This document shows, in pieces, positions 25,154-32,709 of a stretch of DNA of 32,709 nucleotides. This DNA is from Paludibacter propionicigenes (GTDB taxonomy: Bacteria; Bacteroidota; Bacteroidia; Bacteroidales; JAIFNL01), in NCBI GenBank assembly GCA_020721325.1, contig DYNA01000001.1, positions 1 through 32,709 on the forward strand, written 5' to 3'. Below the pieces are notes generated by a model. The model was given only the letters and a program-made list of their open reading frames with translations, had not been told where the DNA came from and made no database searches. Position numbers and translations under genes: made by a program. Within the stretch, counting starts at the first letter, position 1. Each line of letters starts with the position of its first letter.

Positions 25154-26668
25154 ATGGCAATACTTTTATCCCTAACAGCGAATGATAAGGTCAATTTTTT
25201 ATTGTATCAGTATAATTATACACAATTGTATAATAGGTTAAGAACTTTGTTAACGGTAAACAAGGAATATCAGTTTTTTGCCATACCCGACATATTAACA
25301 GACACAACAAACTGGACAATTGATATACAGAATATTGACCGACAGTTTGGTACCAGAGGAGTAAAGTCTTATAATGACCTTTCAGATGAAGATAAAGATG
25401 AAATTTCGGATTATATCGAAACCATTAAAGAAAAAATTACTTTAAAAATTAAAAATGATAACACTTTTGAACCAATTTATTCAAAATTGTTTTTAATGCC
25501 CAGTGAGGCAGATATAAAAATAATAAAAACGGAAGACGGTATTATCCCAGTTTTAACTCAATGGGGTTGCAAATCAAACGAAACCACATCGTCAATAGAC
25601 CCTCTTGCTGTTGTAATCAATCGGCCAAGAACAAATAGTGCCAAAGTAATCATTCATATAAGTTACACAGATGGTTCGATGGCAGCCGACCGTTTTTTTT
25701 ATATTGATTATTTGGACAAACCACTTAGGACAAAAACCAACAAGGACGGTTTGTTCATTTATGGTCGCCTTCGCATTGATTCCGAATTTCAGGTTTACGA
25801 TTTAGTAACTGATAAAAAGGCATATACGCATAATTTTAAAGTTATGCAATCGGGAGATTATATTGCCAATGTAATTTTCCCGTTACTTGTAAGCGGAATA
25901 GTAAAAGTAGTAAATCAAAAAGATACGCCATTAGCCGATAGAGAAATTATTATAGAAATTGAAGGTGAAGAACCACAAACAAGCAAAACCGACAAAACAG
26001 GAAAAATAAATTTAGACAGTTTAGAAGTTGGGAAAAAAATTAAAATTATTGAAAAAGCAAATTCTGAAAATACGGAAACTTATACCATTGTAAAAGAGCA
26101 AAATATCTTTAAACTGACTATAATTTGTCCTATTCCAACATCTTGCACTATAATAGTTCAGGACGAAGAAACAGGTGAAAATCAAAAAGATTATTTAGTA
26201 TTGGTAGAATACGAAGGCACTAAAAAAGAATATTCTACCGGTGAACTGGCGATAATTCAAATTGCAGACCTTGTTGTAGGTAATGATATACGAATAAGTG
26301 ATAAAAACAAGATAGACAACTATCAAATCCACAAACTAAAAGAGCAGGAAAACGATTATATTCTGAAAATTGTTATACCAAAGCCACGATTTTTCAAAAT
26401 TCAAGTTATAGAGCATCGGTATTTAATACCGTTTATTTGGGGTCGAAAAAAGAGTTTAGAGAATATAATTGTTGATTTTATCAATAATAAAGGAGAAAAA
26501 CTAACACGCACTACCGACAAAGACGGATATTGTGCCTCTTTGCCCGAAGATGAATTTGATAACAACCAAAAAGTAAAAGCATTGGTTCACTTGGTTAAAA
26601 CAGACAGAAAGGGAAGAAAAAAAGAAAAAATTATTACCCGAACCTTTATTTTAAAAAAAGAAAATTAA
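25154..26668 (+). CDS. Multi-domain protein with Cna-B-like beta-sandwiches
   Basis: 504 aa, no signal peptide or TM, so cytoplasmic or carried out by another route. Residues 1-155 form an unrecognised alpha/beta domain (MAILLSLTANDKVNFLLYQY; IIPVLTQWGC). After it come about four beta-sandwich units with the Cna-B/carboxypeptidase-regulatory look: a strand, 'conserved D/N-G' turn and closing strand (RTKTNKDGLFIYGRL; KTDKTGKINLDSLEVG; and RTTDKDGYCASLP near the end). Similar domains occur in the neighbours at 21238 and 26687. No catalytic motif was seen. It lies 15 bp after the coiled-coil gene. Whether it relates to SrfA of the srfABC locus cannot be judged here. Confidence 0.6.
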   Translation: MAILLSLTANDKVNFLLYQYNYTQLYNRLRTLLTVNKEYQFFAIPDILTDTTNWTIDIQNIDRQFGTRGVKSYNDLSDEDKDEISDYIETIKEKITLKIKNDNTFEPIYSKLFLMPSEADIKIIKTEDGIIPVLTQWGCKSNETTSSIDPLAVVINRPRTNSAKVIIHISYTDGSMAADRFFYIDYLDKPLRTKTNKDGLFIYGRLRIDSEFQVYDLVTDKKAYTHNFKVMQSGDYIANVIFPLLVSGIVKVVNQKDTPLADREIIIEIEGEEPQTSKTDKTGKINLDSLEVGKKIKIIEKANSENTETYTIVKEQNIFKLTIICPIPTSCTIIVQDEETGENQKDYLVLVEYEGTKKEYSTGELAIIQIADLVVGNDIRISDKNKIDNYQIHKLKEQENDYILKIVIPKPRFFKIQVIEHRYLIPFIWGRKKSLENIIVDFINNKGEKLTRTTDKDGYCASLPEDEFDNNQKVKALVHLVKTDRKGRKKEKIITRTFILKKEN

Positions 26669-26686
26669 TCTGAAATTTGAAATACT

Positions 26687-28807
26687 ATGGAACATACAAT
26701 CAAAATAAAAAAATTTACATGGTGGTGGCTATTATTATTTTTACCCTTACTGTTGTTAATTCCGTTAAAAAAAAATGTTTATGTACAAACAATTGATGCC
26801 GAGAGTGGAAATCCAGTAAGCAATGTAAATGTTTATTTTCATTATGCAAAACAAAGCGTAAGAGTTTCAGGAAGTCCGGTTTTCAAGTTTGAACGCCTTA
26901 CCGATGCAAACGGCGTTGTAGAATTTTATGCCCTTCGTTATCGCGTTTACTCTTGGATATTCAAACATTTTTCCGAAACACTTATTTATGCCAACACGGG
27001 TTGTTATTCTTCGGATACCTTAAAACCCTATTTTCATCATATATGGGGTAACGATACCATAAAACTTAACATATCGCCGATATTTATTCCTTTCGATTTC
27101 AAAGTAGTAGATGCCGATGACAATGAACCTTTACCTGATGCAAAAGTTAAAATAATATCTGAATATAATGGCAAACAATATATTGATTCTGCAATTTCAC
27201 AGCCCGATGGTCGTGTTTATTTCCCAAGAGTACCAAAATGCGGTAAAGTGCATATTGTTAAAGGTACTACCGATGGATATTACCCTGATAGTATCGTAAA
27301 CAAAGAAATTGACGAATTGTTTGGAAGTATAGATTCCACACGTTTATTGAAATTGAAACCTATCAAAGAAAAAATAGTATTCTTTGTAATTGATTGCAAA
27401 ACCAAGGAACCTATACCTGGAGCCACAGTAACCATTGATTTTGATTACAAAGGCAAGAAAAAAACACAAAAGAAACGTACCAATGTAAACGGTGTAGGCA
27501 AGGGTGAATACAGTGATGCACATATTATTGCAGACATTACGCTTGAAGCCGAAAAACCGTATTACAAAAATGGGCGTTTGCCTGGCAAACATAAAGTAAA
27601 AGACTTCATAAATTTGCCACCTGATCAACGCACAATTTGTTTAGAGCCGATTGAAAATTGTATTCAATTTAAAAATATAGATGAAAGAACAGGGAAACCA
27701 TTGTCAGGTGTAAAAAATATAGTAAAAATAAAAAAAGGAAGTCGGGAACGTATTGATACCATAATGAGTAATGGTAACGGAATATTTATTGTCTGTGAAG
27801 TTGTATTAGGCGATGAAATTTCAATAGTCGCAACCTACCCGCCAAATTATGAAGATAACACTACAAAAATAAAAGATGCAAACGGTTTAGATTTGGTTAA
27901 AGCACCTATCGGCGACCGTACAATTCCTTTAAAGCCCAAAGAAATAGAATTAGTTTTCAGATCAGTAGAAGATTCTACATGGACTTTAATACCCAGAGTT
28001 AAATTAAAAATTATAGTTGATGGTGTACTAATCAGTTTACCAAATAATAGCGGTAACGGAGAATTTAAAGTAAAAACACCTTTATCATCTGTAATTTCTA
28101 TTGTAGCTGATGGAAGAGATATAAATTACACGCTTAATGATACTACAATAAAAAATGAACCTGTTAGTAAATTAATTCTTGCCACACAAAAGGAAAGAGA
28201 TATTCCATTACGAAAACCTGAATACACGGTAGATGTAATTTTTACGATAGACCTTAGTGGTAGTATGGGAGATAAGTTAGAATCAATAAAAACGAACATC
28301 TCAAATTTTTATACATTATTGCAAACCGAAATGATTTCGCATAGTAAAAATCCAGAAATTATACGAATTAAATTAATTGGTTTTCATGATGCTAAATGTG
28401 AAGCTACAAAATTTTATTATGTTCCTGATGAATTATCAAATTTTAAAAGTTCAATATCAATTTTGTCTGTTTCCGGTGGAACTGAAAATGGATTAGATGC
28501 GCTAAGTATGGCATTTAATTCAAAATGGCAAACAGTAGGAATTAAAAGAAGAAGAATTATTTTTTTATTTACAGACGATGTATCACAACCATTTGGAACA
28601 TGTCCGTTAAATACAACTATTACTAATCATAATCAAATGAAAGATTTGTGGGATAAATTGCAACCGAATACTCATTTGATAATGTTTTTGAATCCAAGTA
28701 GCGAAACAGGATATATAGAGCTTAAAGCGTGGACTAATGTCACATCATTTGATATCAGATCTTATAACTTTAATAGAATAATTGAAGAAATTGTAAAACG
28801 ATTATAA
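26687..28807 (+). CDS. Membrane-anchored VWA protein with beta-sandwich stalk
   Basis: 706 aa. A single TM near the N-terminus (TWWWLLLFLPLLLLIPL), preceded by KIKK, predicts N-in with the rest in the periplasm. Five or so Cna-B/carboxypeptidase-regulatory-like units follow (residues ~30-510), each with a DxxxxxPL/IPxxxV-type opening, e.g. VDADDNEPLPDAKVKI and IDCKTKEPIPGATVTI. The C-terminal ~190 residues are a von Willebrand factor A domain with an intact MIDAS metal site: DLSGS (Asp522-Ser526), Thr599 in GGTENG and Asp630 in FTDD. It would bind protein ligands via Mg/Mn. The N-terminus matches that of the S8 protease. Last gene of the operon, followed by a strong terminator. A sensor or adhesion head on a stalk is inferred. 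Confidence 0.85.
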   Translation: MEHTIKIKKFTWWWLLLFLPLLLLIPLKKNVYVQTIDAESGNPVSNVNVYFHYAKQSVRVSGSPVFKFERLTDANGVVEFYALRYRVYSWIFKHFSETLIYANTGCYSSDTLKPYFHHIWGNDTIKLNISPIFIPFDFKVVDADDNEPLPDAKVKIISEYNGKQYIDSAISQPDGRVYFPRVPKCGKVHIVKGTTDGYYPDSIVNKEIDELFGSIDSTRLLKLKPIKEKIVFFVIDCKTKEPIPGATVTIDFDYKGKKKTQKKRTNVNGVGKGEYSDAHIIADITLEAEKPYYKNGRLPGKHKVKDFINLPPDQRTICLEPIENCIQFKNIDERTGKPLSGVKNIVKIKKGSRERIDTIMSNGNGIFIVCEVVLGDEISIVATYPPNYEDNTTKIKDANGLDLVKAPIGDRTIPLKPKEIELVFRSVEDSTWTLIPRVKLKIIVDGVLISLPNNSGNGEFKVKTPLSSVISIVADGRDINYTLNDTTIKNEPVSKLILATQKERDIPLRKPEYTVDVIFTIDLSGSMGDKLESIKTNISNFYTLLQTEMISHSKNPEIIRIKLIGFHDAKCEATKFYYVPDELSNFKSSISILSVSGGTENGLDALSMAFNSKWQTVGIKRRRIIFLFTDDVSQPFGTCPLNTTITNHNQMKDLWDKLQPNTHLIMFLNPSSETGYIELKAWTNVTSFDIRSYNFNRIIEEIVKRL

Positions 28808-28834
28808 AGTAATGCAAAAAATAATCTTGTATAA

Positions 28835-28870
28835 AAAAAACGTTCCGAATAATTTTTCGGAACGTTTTTT
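28835..28870. terminator. Strong bidirectional terminator ending the operon
   Basis: Perfect 15-bp arms, AAAAAACGTTCCGAA (28835-28849) and TTCGGAACGTTTTTT (28856-28870), with a 6-base loop. It lies 27 bp after the VWA stop and 21 bp before the convergent gene's stop, so it can serve both. Confidence 0.9.
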
Positions 28871-28891
28871 ATTTGGATTGTATTTAAAATC

Positions 28892-30352
28892 TTAGTATTC
28901 AAAAGTATCGTCGCTATCCACTTTTTGTTCTTCTTGGTTGCCAAATGGGAAACGGAAACCTACGTAAGGGCTTATGTAATTGGAAGTTTCAAATACATCT
29001 TGGTCATTTCTTGCCCATGACCATTTGTAATCGAAGCCGGTAGTTAAATACTTGTTTACTTTATAGGCTATGCGTGTTGTAGCCAATGAACGTTCGTCGA
29101 AATTGAAAATTTCTTTGGTAGAAAAACTGCTCAAACCGCCTTTGTAATATTGACCTGAAATAATGAAAGGTCCAATTTCTTTGCTGTGCAAAATCAACTG
29201 GATAGAACCCGGATTCATTTCATTTACGCCATCGGGAATTAAAAGGCTGGCACTGAACATAAGCATATCGATTACCGAAACCGAAGCTGAGCCATAAATA
29301 CCGGCTTTCTTTTGTACGCCTGCAAGCGAAAGAACTTTTGCATCTTTGCTAATGGTATAGCCGGCATCAAAGAATTGTGGCAAGAAATAGTCTGAGTACC
29401 AGAGTCTTTCGATGCGTGCATCGGCTCTAACTACATTGCCCAAGAAATTTAAACGAGCGCGAATACCTACCGAAAATCCGGTTCCTTTGTCGTAATTAAC
29501 TATGTGTGTACTATCGGTAGTGCGAGTAGGGTCATTTTCTAAAATTGCTGAACCCATTGCATCTAAGGTCGATTTTAATTCGGGGCTTTCGTTTTTATTC
29601 AATGTTCCGTAAGAAATAAAGGGCGAAACGATTAAAACTTTGCGATTGATTAAATACGTTCCCGCATCAATTGCCCAAGCACTCATTCCGTCTTTAATGA
29701 ACTGATTTTTGTAAGTAACTCCGTCAATTTCAACGGAAGTTTCGTCGTGGTCGGTTACGTAAGAAAAACCTACATCAAATTTGCTGATAACTTTGATGGG
29801 CGATTTTGAAAACGGACGAATGTAAGGACGAACTGCCAAAAGATTCATCGAAGTGTTATCGAAGTCGCTGTAAATGAACTCAAAACCAACCATTTCTTTA
29901 ATCAAAATATCGGCACTTACACCGGTACGGCGTTTGTCGAAACTGGCAGAGTTGTCGTAATTGTTGATTAACATACCGTAACCCAAAAATTCATTGGTAA
30001 GCATACCCACTTTGGCATAAATCGGATTGTGTTTTTTTACGCCATAGCGCACGTACATAATCATACGCCAAAGTGCGCCGGCGTCTTGATATTCGTCTTT
30101 TCTAAATTCGCCGTTTTCGAGATTGAAATAAAGCGGAATGTTTAGCCCAAGCCCCCATTTTCCGAACGAAAGCTCCGGTTGCAGACGCATACTTACATAA
30201 TTTTCGCCACCAATATTGGAATAACCCAAATTGCCGCCAACTTGTGAAGATGGATCGAAACTATCAAACTCGTCAATCGAAATTTGAGCTTTGAGTTGAA
30301 GGTTGCTAAGGGTGAAAACAGCAACCATTAAAAATAATAGTATTTTTTTCAT
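28892..30352 (-). CDS. Outer-membrane beta-barrel protein
   Basis: 486 aa with a signal peptide (MKKILLFLMVAVFTLSNLQLKAQ). The mature protein has regular amphipathic strands with aromatic girdle residues (FGKWGLGLNIPLYFN; YLTTGFDYKWSWARN; ISPYVGFRFPF), typical of a Bacteroidetes outer-membrane barrel of about 400-500 residues. No plug or SusC/TonB signature. The tail after the last strand (QEEQKVDSDDTFEY) is acidic, and the penultimate strand resembles the usual C-terminal barrel strand. Function unknown. Monocistronic, convergent with the operon, with a promoter -7 box at 30461-30468. Confidence 0.75.
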   Translation of the reverse strand: MKKILLFLMVAVFTLSNLQLKAQISIDEFDSFDPSSQVGGNLGYSNIGGENYVSMRLQPELSFGKWGLGLNIPLYFNLENGEFRKDEYQDAGALWRMIMYVRYGVKKHNPIYAKVGMLTNEFLGYGMLINNYDNSASFDKRRTGVSADILIKEMVGFEFIYSDFDNTSMNLLAVRPYIRPFSKSPIKVISKFDVGFSYVTDHDETSVEIDGVTYKNQFIKDGMSAWAIDAGTYLINRKVLIVSPFISYGTLNKNESPELKSTLDAMGSAILENDPTRTTDSTHIVNYDKGTGFSVGIRARLNFLGNVVRADARIERLWYSDYFLPQFFDAGYTISKDAKVLSLAGVQKKAGIYGSASVSVIDMLMFSASLLIPDGVNEMNPGSIQLILHSKEIGPFIISGQYYKGGLSSFSTKEIFNFDERSLATTRIAYKVNKYLTTGFDYKWSWARNDQDVFETSNYISPYVGFRFPFGNQEEQKVDSDDTFEY

Positions 30353-30460
30353 CTGTTTATTGTTTTGTTATTCAATTAGTTATTTTATTTTTTTTAATTT
30401 AAGAACATAAAAATTGTTCTTTTTTTTAAAAAAAACCTTTTTTTGTGAATTTAACTTTTG

Positions 30461-30468
30461 CAAATATA
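30461..30468 (-). promoter_or_regulatory. Promoter -7 box for the outer-membrane protein
   Basis: On the minus strand this reads TATATTTG followed by C, the Bacteroidetes TAnnTTTG element. No clear -33 TTTG. The leader to the ATG at 30352 would be about 100 nt. Confidence 0.5.
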
Positions 30469-30593
30469 ACGTTTTTTAACCATTTATATTTCATTTTTTA
30501 TAAAAAAAAGAAAATTAATTGGTAGGTAAATGGTTCAATGGTTAAAAATTGATATTGAAAACAACGTGAATAATATTGATTTACTGAAAGTTA

Positions 30594-31111
30594 TTTTCAC
30601 GCAAAGTCGCAAAGACGCAAAGAGATTTTCACGCAAAGACGCAAAGTCGCAAAGGATTTTTTCACGCAAAGACGCAAAGACGCAAAGGATTTTTTCACGC
30701 AAAGTCGCAAAGACGCAAAGAGATTTTCATGCAAAGTCGCAAAGACGCAAAGAGATTTTCACGCAAAGTCGCAAAGACGCAAAGAGATTTTCACGCAAAG
30801 ACGCAAAGACGCAAAGTTTTTTTTCACGCAAAGACGCAAAGACGCAAAGAGATTTTCACGCAAAGTCGCAAAGACGCAAAGAGATTTTCACGCAAAGTCG
30901 CAAAGACGCAAAGAGATTTTCATGCAAAGTCGCAAAGACGCAAAGTTTTTTTTCACGCAAAGACGCAAAGTCGCAAAGGATTTTTTCACGCAAAGACGCA
31001 AAGACGCAAAGAGATTTTCACGCAAAGACGCAAAGACGCAAAGAGATTTTCACGCAAAGTCGTAAAGTGGCAAAGGATTTTTTTTCATGCAAAGTCGTAA
31101 AGTGGCAAAGG
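30594..31111. repeat. 16-unit 32-bp tandem repeat array
   Basis: Sixteen units of 32-35 bp of the form TTTTCACGCAAAG(t/a)CGCAAAG, then ACGCAAAG plus a variable 3-base joint (AGA, GAT or TTT). Each unit is itself built on an 8-bp step: three GCAAAG(T/A/A)(C/C/G) steps plus ATTTTCAC. Units vary by a few bases and the last two are most diverged (CGTAAAGTGGCAAAG). Open frames across it (encoding SRKDAKTQR-like repeats) arise from the sequence lacking stop triplets and are not taken as genes. Such gcaaagacgcaaag arrays are known as intergenic repeats in Bacteroidetes genomes. Confidence 0.9.
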
Positions 31112-31230
31112 ATTTTTTTTGCGAAATCTACGTGCGATAAATAGTGCGCAATTTAGGCATTTAACATTTTAAAATTCAGTGGTTTAATAATTATTAACTT
31201 TAAATTAACTCACATAATAAAAATAATGGT

Positions 31231-31238
31231 TAAATTTG
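31231..31238 (+). promoter_or_regulatory. Promoter -7 box for phosphofructokinase
   Basis: TAAATTTG followed by C matches TAnnTTTG; the -33 region has no clear TTTG. The leader to the ATG at 31338 would be about 90 nt. Confidence 0.5.
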
Positions 31239-31337
31239 CATTAAAAAGATTTCTAAAAAAAATAAATTTTCTTTTGAAAAAAAGTAAATAGGTAAAAATT
31301 TTTTTTTGAAAAAAATACAAAATTAAATATAAAAAAA

Positions 31338-32315
31338 ATGGCAAATATAAAAAGGATAGGTGTTTTAACTTCCGGCGGAGATGCTCCGGGCATGAATGCG
31401 ACCATTCGCGCAGTGGTAAGAACGGCAATATTTTACGATATTGAAGTGTATGGCATTTATAAAGGCTATAACGGATTGATTGACAACGAATTTAAGAAAT
31501 TGAAGTCGAAAAATGTGCGCGACATAGTGCATCGCGGTGGAACTTTTCTCAAAAGCTCTCGCAGTGAGCGTTTTAGAACGCCCGAAGGTCGCAAACAGGC
31601 TTATGAAAACTTGAAAAGCAACGAAATTGACGCCTTGATTGTTATCGGCGGTGATGGTTCGTTTATGGGAGCGGGTATTTTTTCAAAAGAATTTGATATT
31701 CCTTGCATCGGACTGCCCGGAACCATTGATAATGACATGTTTGGCACGGATTTTACCATTGGTTACGACACGGCATTAAATACCGTAGTGGAAGCCATCG
31801 ACCGCATCAAAGACACCGCCGGTTCGCACGAACGCATGTTCTTGGTAGAAGTAATGGGGCGTGATGCCGGATTTATTGCTCTTACATCGGGCATTGCTAC
31901 GGGTGCGGAAGCTATTTTTATACCGGAGGCTGAAAATCAAGTGGATAGACTTCTCGACACATTGAAAGAAGGCAAAGTGGAGGAGAAAAGCAGCAGCATT
32001 ATTATTGTAGCCGAAGGAAGCAAAGGCGGAGTGCATGAAATAGCCAAACACGTAAAAGAATTGTATCCGAATTTGGATATTCGCGTGAATGTACTCGGAC
32101 ACATGCAGCGCGGCGGTTCGCCAACGGCTTTTGACCGTTTTTTGGCAAGTCGCATGGGCGTGGCTGCCGTTGAGGCTCTTCTCGACGACCAACGAAGCAT
32201 TATGATTGGTTACATTAACCATGAAATTGTTCACGTTCCGTTTAATAAAACCATTAAAAAACAAAGAAATCTCGACGGCGAATTGATGAAAGTAGCCAAA
32301 GTGCTTTCTATTTAA
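31338..32315 (+). CDS. pfkA: ATP-dependent 6-phosphofructokinase
   Basis: 325 aa, cytoplasmic glycolytic enzyme: fructose 6-phosphate + ATP to fructose 1,6-bisphosphate + ADP. The N-terminal GVLTSGGDAPGMNATIR is the family signature. GGDGS (104-108) is the ATP-type nucleotide loop (PPi enzymes have GGDD). PGTIDND (127-133) holds the catalytic Asp131, and EVMGRDAGFIAL (near 170) and HMQRGGSPTAFDR (near 255) bind substrate. The length equals the classic bacterial enzyme (about 320 aa). Monocistronic here. Confidence 0.97.
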   Translation: MANIKRIGVLTSGGDAPGMNATIRAVVRTAIFYDIEVYGIYKGYNGLIDNEFKKLKSKNVRDIVHRGGTFLKSSRSERFRTPEGRKQAYENLKSNEIDALIVIGGDGSFMGAGIFSKEFDIPCIGLPGTIDNDMFGTDFTIGYDTALNTVVEAIDRIKDTAGSHERMFLVEVMGRDAGFIALTSGIATGAEAIFIPEAENQVDRLLDTLKEGKVEEKSSSIIIVAEGSKGGVHEIAKHVKELYPNLDIRVNVLGHMQRGGSPTAFDRFLASRMGVAAVEALLDDQRSIMIGYINHEIVHVPFNKTIKKQRNLDGELMKVAKVLSI

Positions 32316-32350
32316 TTTTATAGAAGTTACGAGTTTTTTTTAATACATTA

Positions 32351-32414
32351 GAAGTCATGGTATCGGTTGTTGTTTAACCAATTGATGCGATGGCTTTTAT
32401 TTTTAGGTTTTAGG
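32351..32414. repeat. Hairpin element, truncated copy D
   Basis: Contains ATTGATGCGATGGCTT (32381-32396) then TTTTTAGGTTTTAGG, matching ATTGATACGATGCCTT and GGATTTTAGG of the 8146-8270 element. It can pair with AGTCATGGTATCGGTTG (32353-32369) at about 12 of 17 positions. It looks like a decayed right half of the same family. Confidence 0.45.
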
Positions 32415-32484
32415 AATTTGGTATTGGGTTATATTGAAAAGAATAAGCTTTTTTTCAAGTAATTAGGTAAGAATATTAATTTTT

Positions 32485-32519
32485 ACCTAATACCTAATAC
32501 CTAATACCTAATACCGAAT
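32485..32519. repeat. 7-bp tandem repeat ACCTAAT, five units
   Basis: Four exact ACCTAAT units (32485-32512) and one ACCGAAT (32513-32519). The complement-like AATTAGGTAA at 32461-32470 could pair with one unit. It may be a slippage-prone spacer upstream of the nuclease gene. Confidence 0.85.
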
Positions 32520-32589
32520 ACAATTGAGTAAAAAAAGCTGTCGGTAAAATAAATTTAGCATAAAAACCAAGAAAATAAAATAAAATGCT

Positions 32590-32597
32590 TAAATTTG
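32590..32597 (+). promoter_or_regulatory. Promoter -7 box for the right-edge nuclease gene
   Basis: TAAATTTG followed by C (TAnnTTTG type), about 28 nt before the ATG at 32625. The -33 region is unclear. Confidence 0.5.
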
Positions 32598-32624
32598 CAA
32601 AATAAAATTAACAAATGAGCCACA

Positions 32625-32709
32625 ATGAATACTAAAAAATTAATACGATTTGATTGGGCAATGAAAACATTGCTTCGCGATAAAGCAAATTTTGATGTTT
32701 TAGAAGGAT
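32625..32709 (+). CDS. Rpn-family PD-(D/E)XK nuclease/putative transposase, partial
   Basis: Only the first 28 codons are in the window: MNTKKLIRFDWAMKTLL, then RDKANFDVLEG. The KLIRFDWAxKxLLRxKANFxVLEG opening is the typical N-terminus of Bacteroidetes members of the Rpn/PDDEXK transposase-like family, which make DNA breaks and promote recombination. The ATG at 32615 in another frame ends after six codons. The catalytic residues are beyond the edge, so intactness cannot be judged. Confidence 0.7.
   Translation, partial: MNTKKLIRFDWAMKTLLRDKANFDVLEG

Larger units (their letters stand above)
32316..32624. other. Intergenic region with repeats
   Basis: 309 bp without a gene. It holds a degenerate hairpin element (32351-32414), a 7-bp tandem repeat (32485-32519) and a promoter -7 box (32590-32597). 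No clear terminator for pfkA was found. Confidence 0.65.

Noticed and set aside
30594-31111. Possible CRISPR array
   Set aside because: Units are contiguous with no unique spacers and no cas genes are nearby.
30530-31144. 204-codon open frame encoding SRKDAKTQR-like repeats
   Set aside because: It arises from the tandem array, which lacks stop triplets in several frames; the 32-bp unit is not a multiple of three.

Overview
The base composition (strongly AT-rich), lack of Shine-Dalgarno sequences, TTTG-N19/20-TAnnTTTG promoters, PorV-like and other outer-membrane barrels, a TlpA-type thioredoxin protein, and 'cacaaaggcacaaag / acgcaaagacgcaaag' repeats all point to a Bacteroidota (Bacteroidetes) chromosome. 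No tRNA, rRNA or CRISPR array was found. All family names were assigned by reading motifs; no database search was run.

Layout. (1) 1-2057: a terminator, a hairpin element with terminal inverted repeats, and a minus-strand cyclic-2,3-diphosphoglycerate-synthetase-like GTPase with a textbook promoter. (2) 2058-6417: a minus-strand cluster of three exported proteins: PorV/PorQ-like barrel, helix-hairpin-helix plus predicted outer-membrane protein, PQQ-like beta-propeller. (3) 6418-9676: a TlpA-like thioredoxin lipid/periplasmic protein, two hairpin elements of one family, a gene apparently broken by an in-frame TAA, and a 640-bp intergenic stretch with a promoter and a perfect palindrome. (4) 9677-28807: eleven closely spaced plus-strand genes, 19.1 kb, ending in a strong bidirectional terminator. 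(5) 28892-32709: a minus-strand outer-membrane protein, a 16-unit 32-bp tandem array, phosphofructokinase, another hairpin copy, and the start of an Rpn-family nuclease/transposase gene cut by the window edge.

The centre of interest is region 4. In order it encodes: an exported N-acetylmuramoyl-L-alanine amidase with a SPOR-like tail; a SrfB-like actin/Hsp70-fold ATPase; a SrfC-like large P-loop GTPase; a membrane-anchored subtilisin-family (S8) protease; a four-TM membrane protein; a second P-loop GTPase with N-terminal repeats; a single-TM protein with Cna-B-like domains; a small Cys-rich lipoprotein; a periplasmic coiled-coil protein with 42-bp repeats; a multi-beta-sandwich protein; and a membrane-anchored von Willebrand factor A (VWA) protein. 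The protease and the VWA protein share the same unusual N-terminal anchor signature (KKxTWxWL). SrfB and SrfC are known as neighbours in the enterobacterial srfABC locus, whose function is poorly understood. Here they are embedded in a much larger envelope-spanning set. My inference is a multi-protein machine with cytoplasmic NTPases linked to membrane-anchored sensor/scaffold, protease and peptidoglycan hydrolase parts. A conflict or secretion/toxin system is plausible; the sequence alone does not decide between them.
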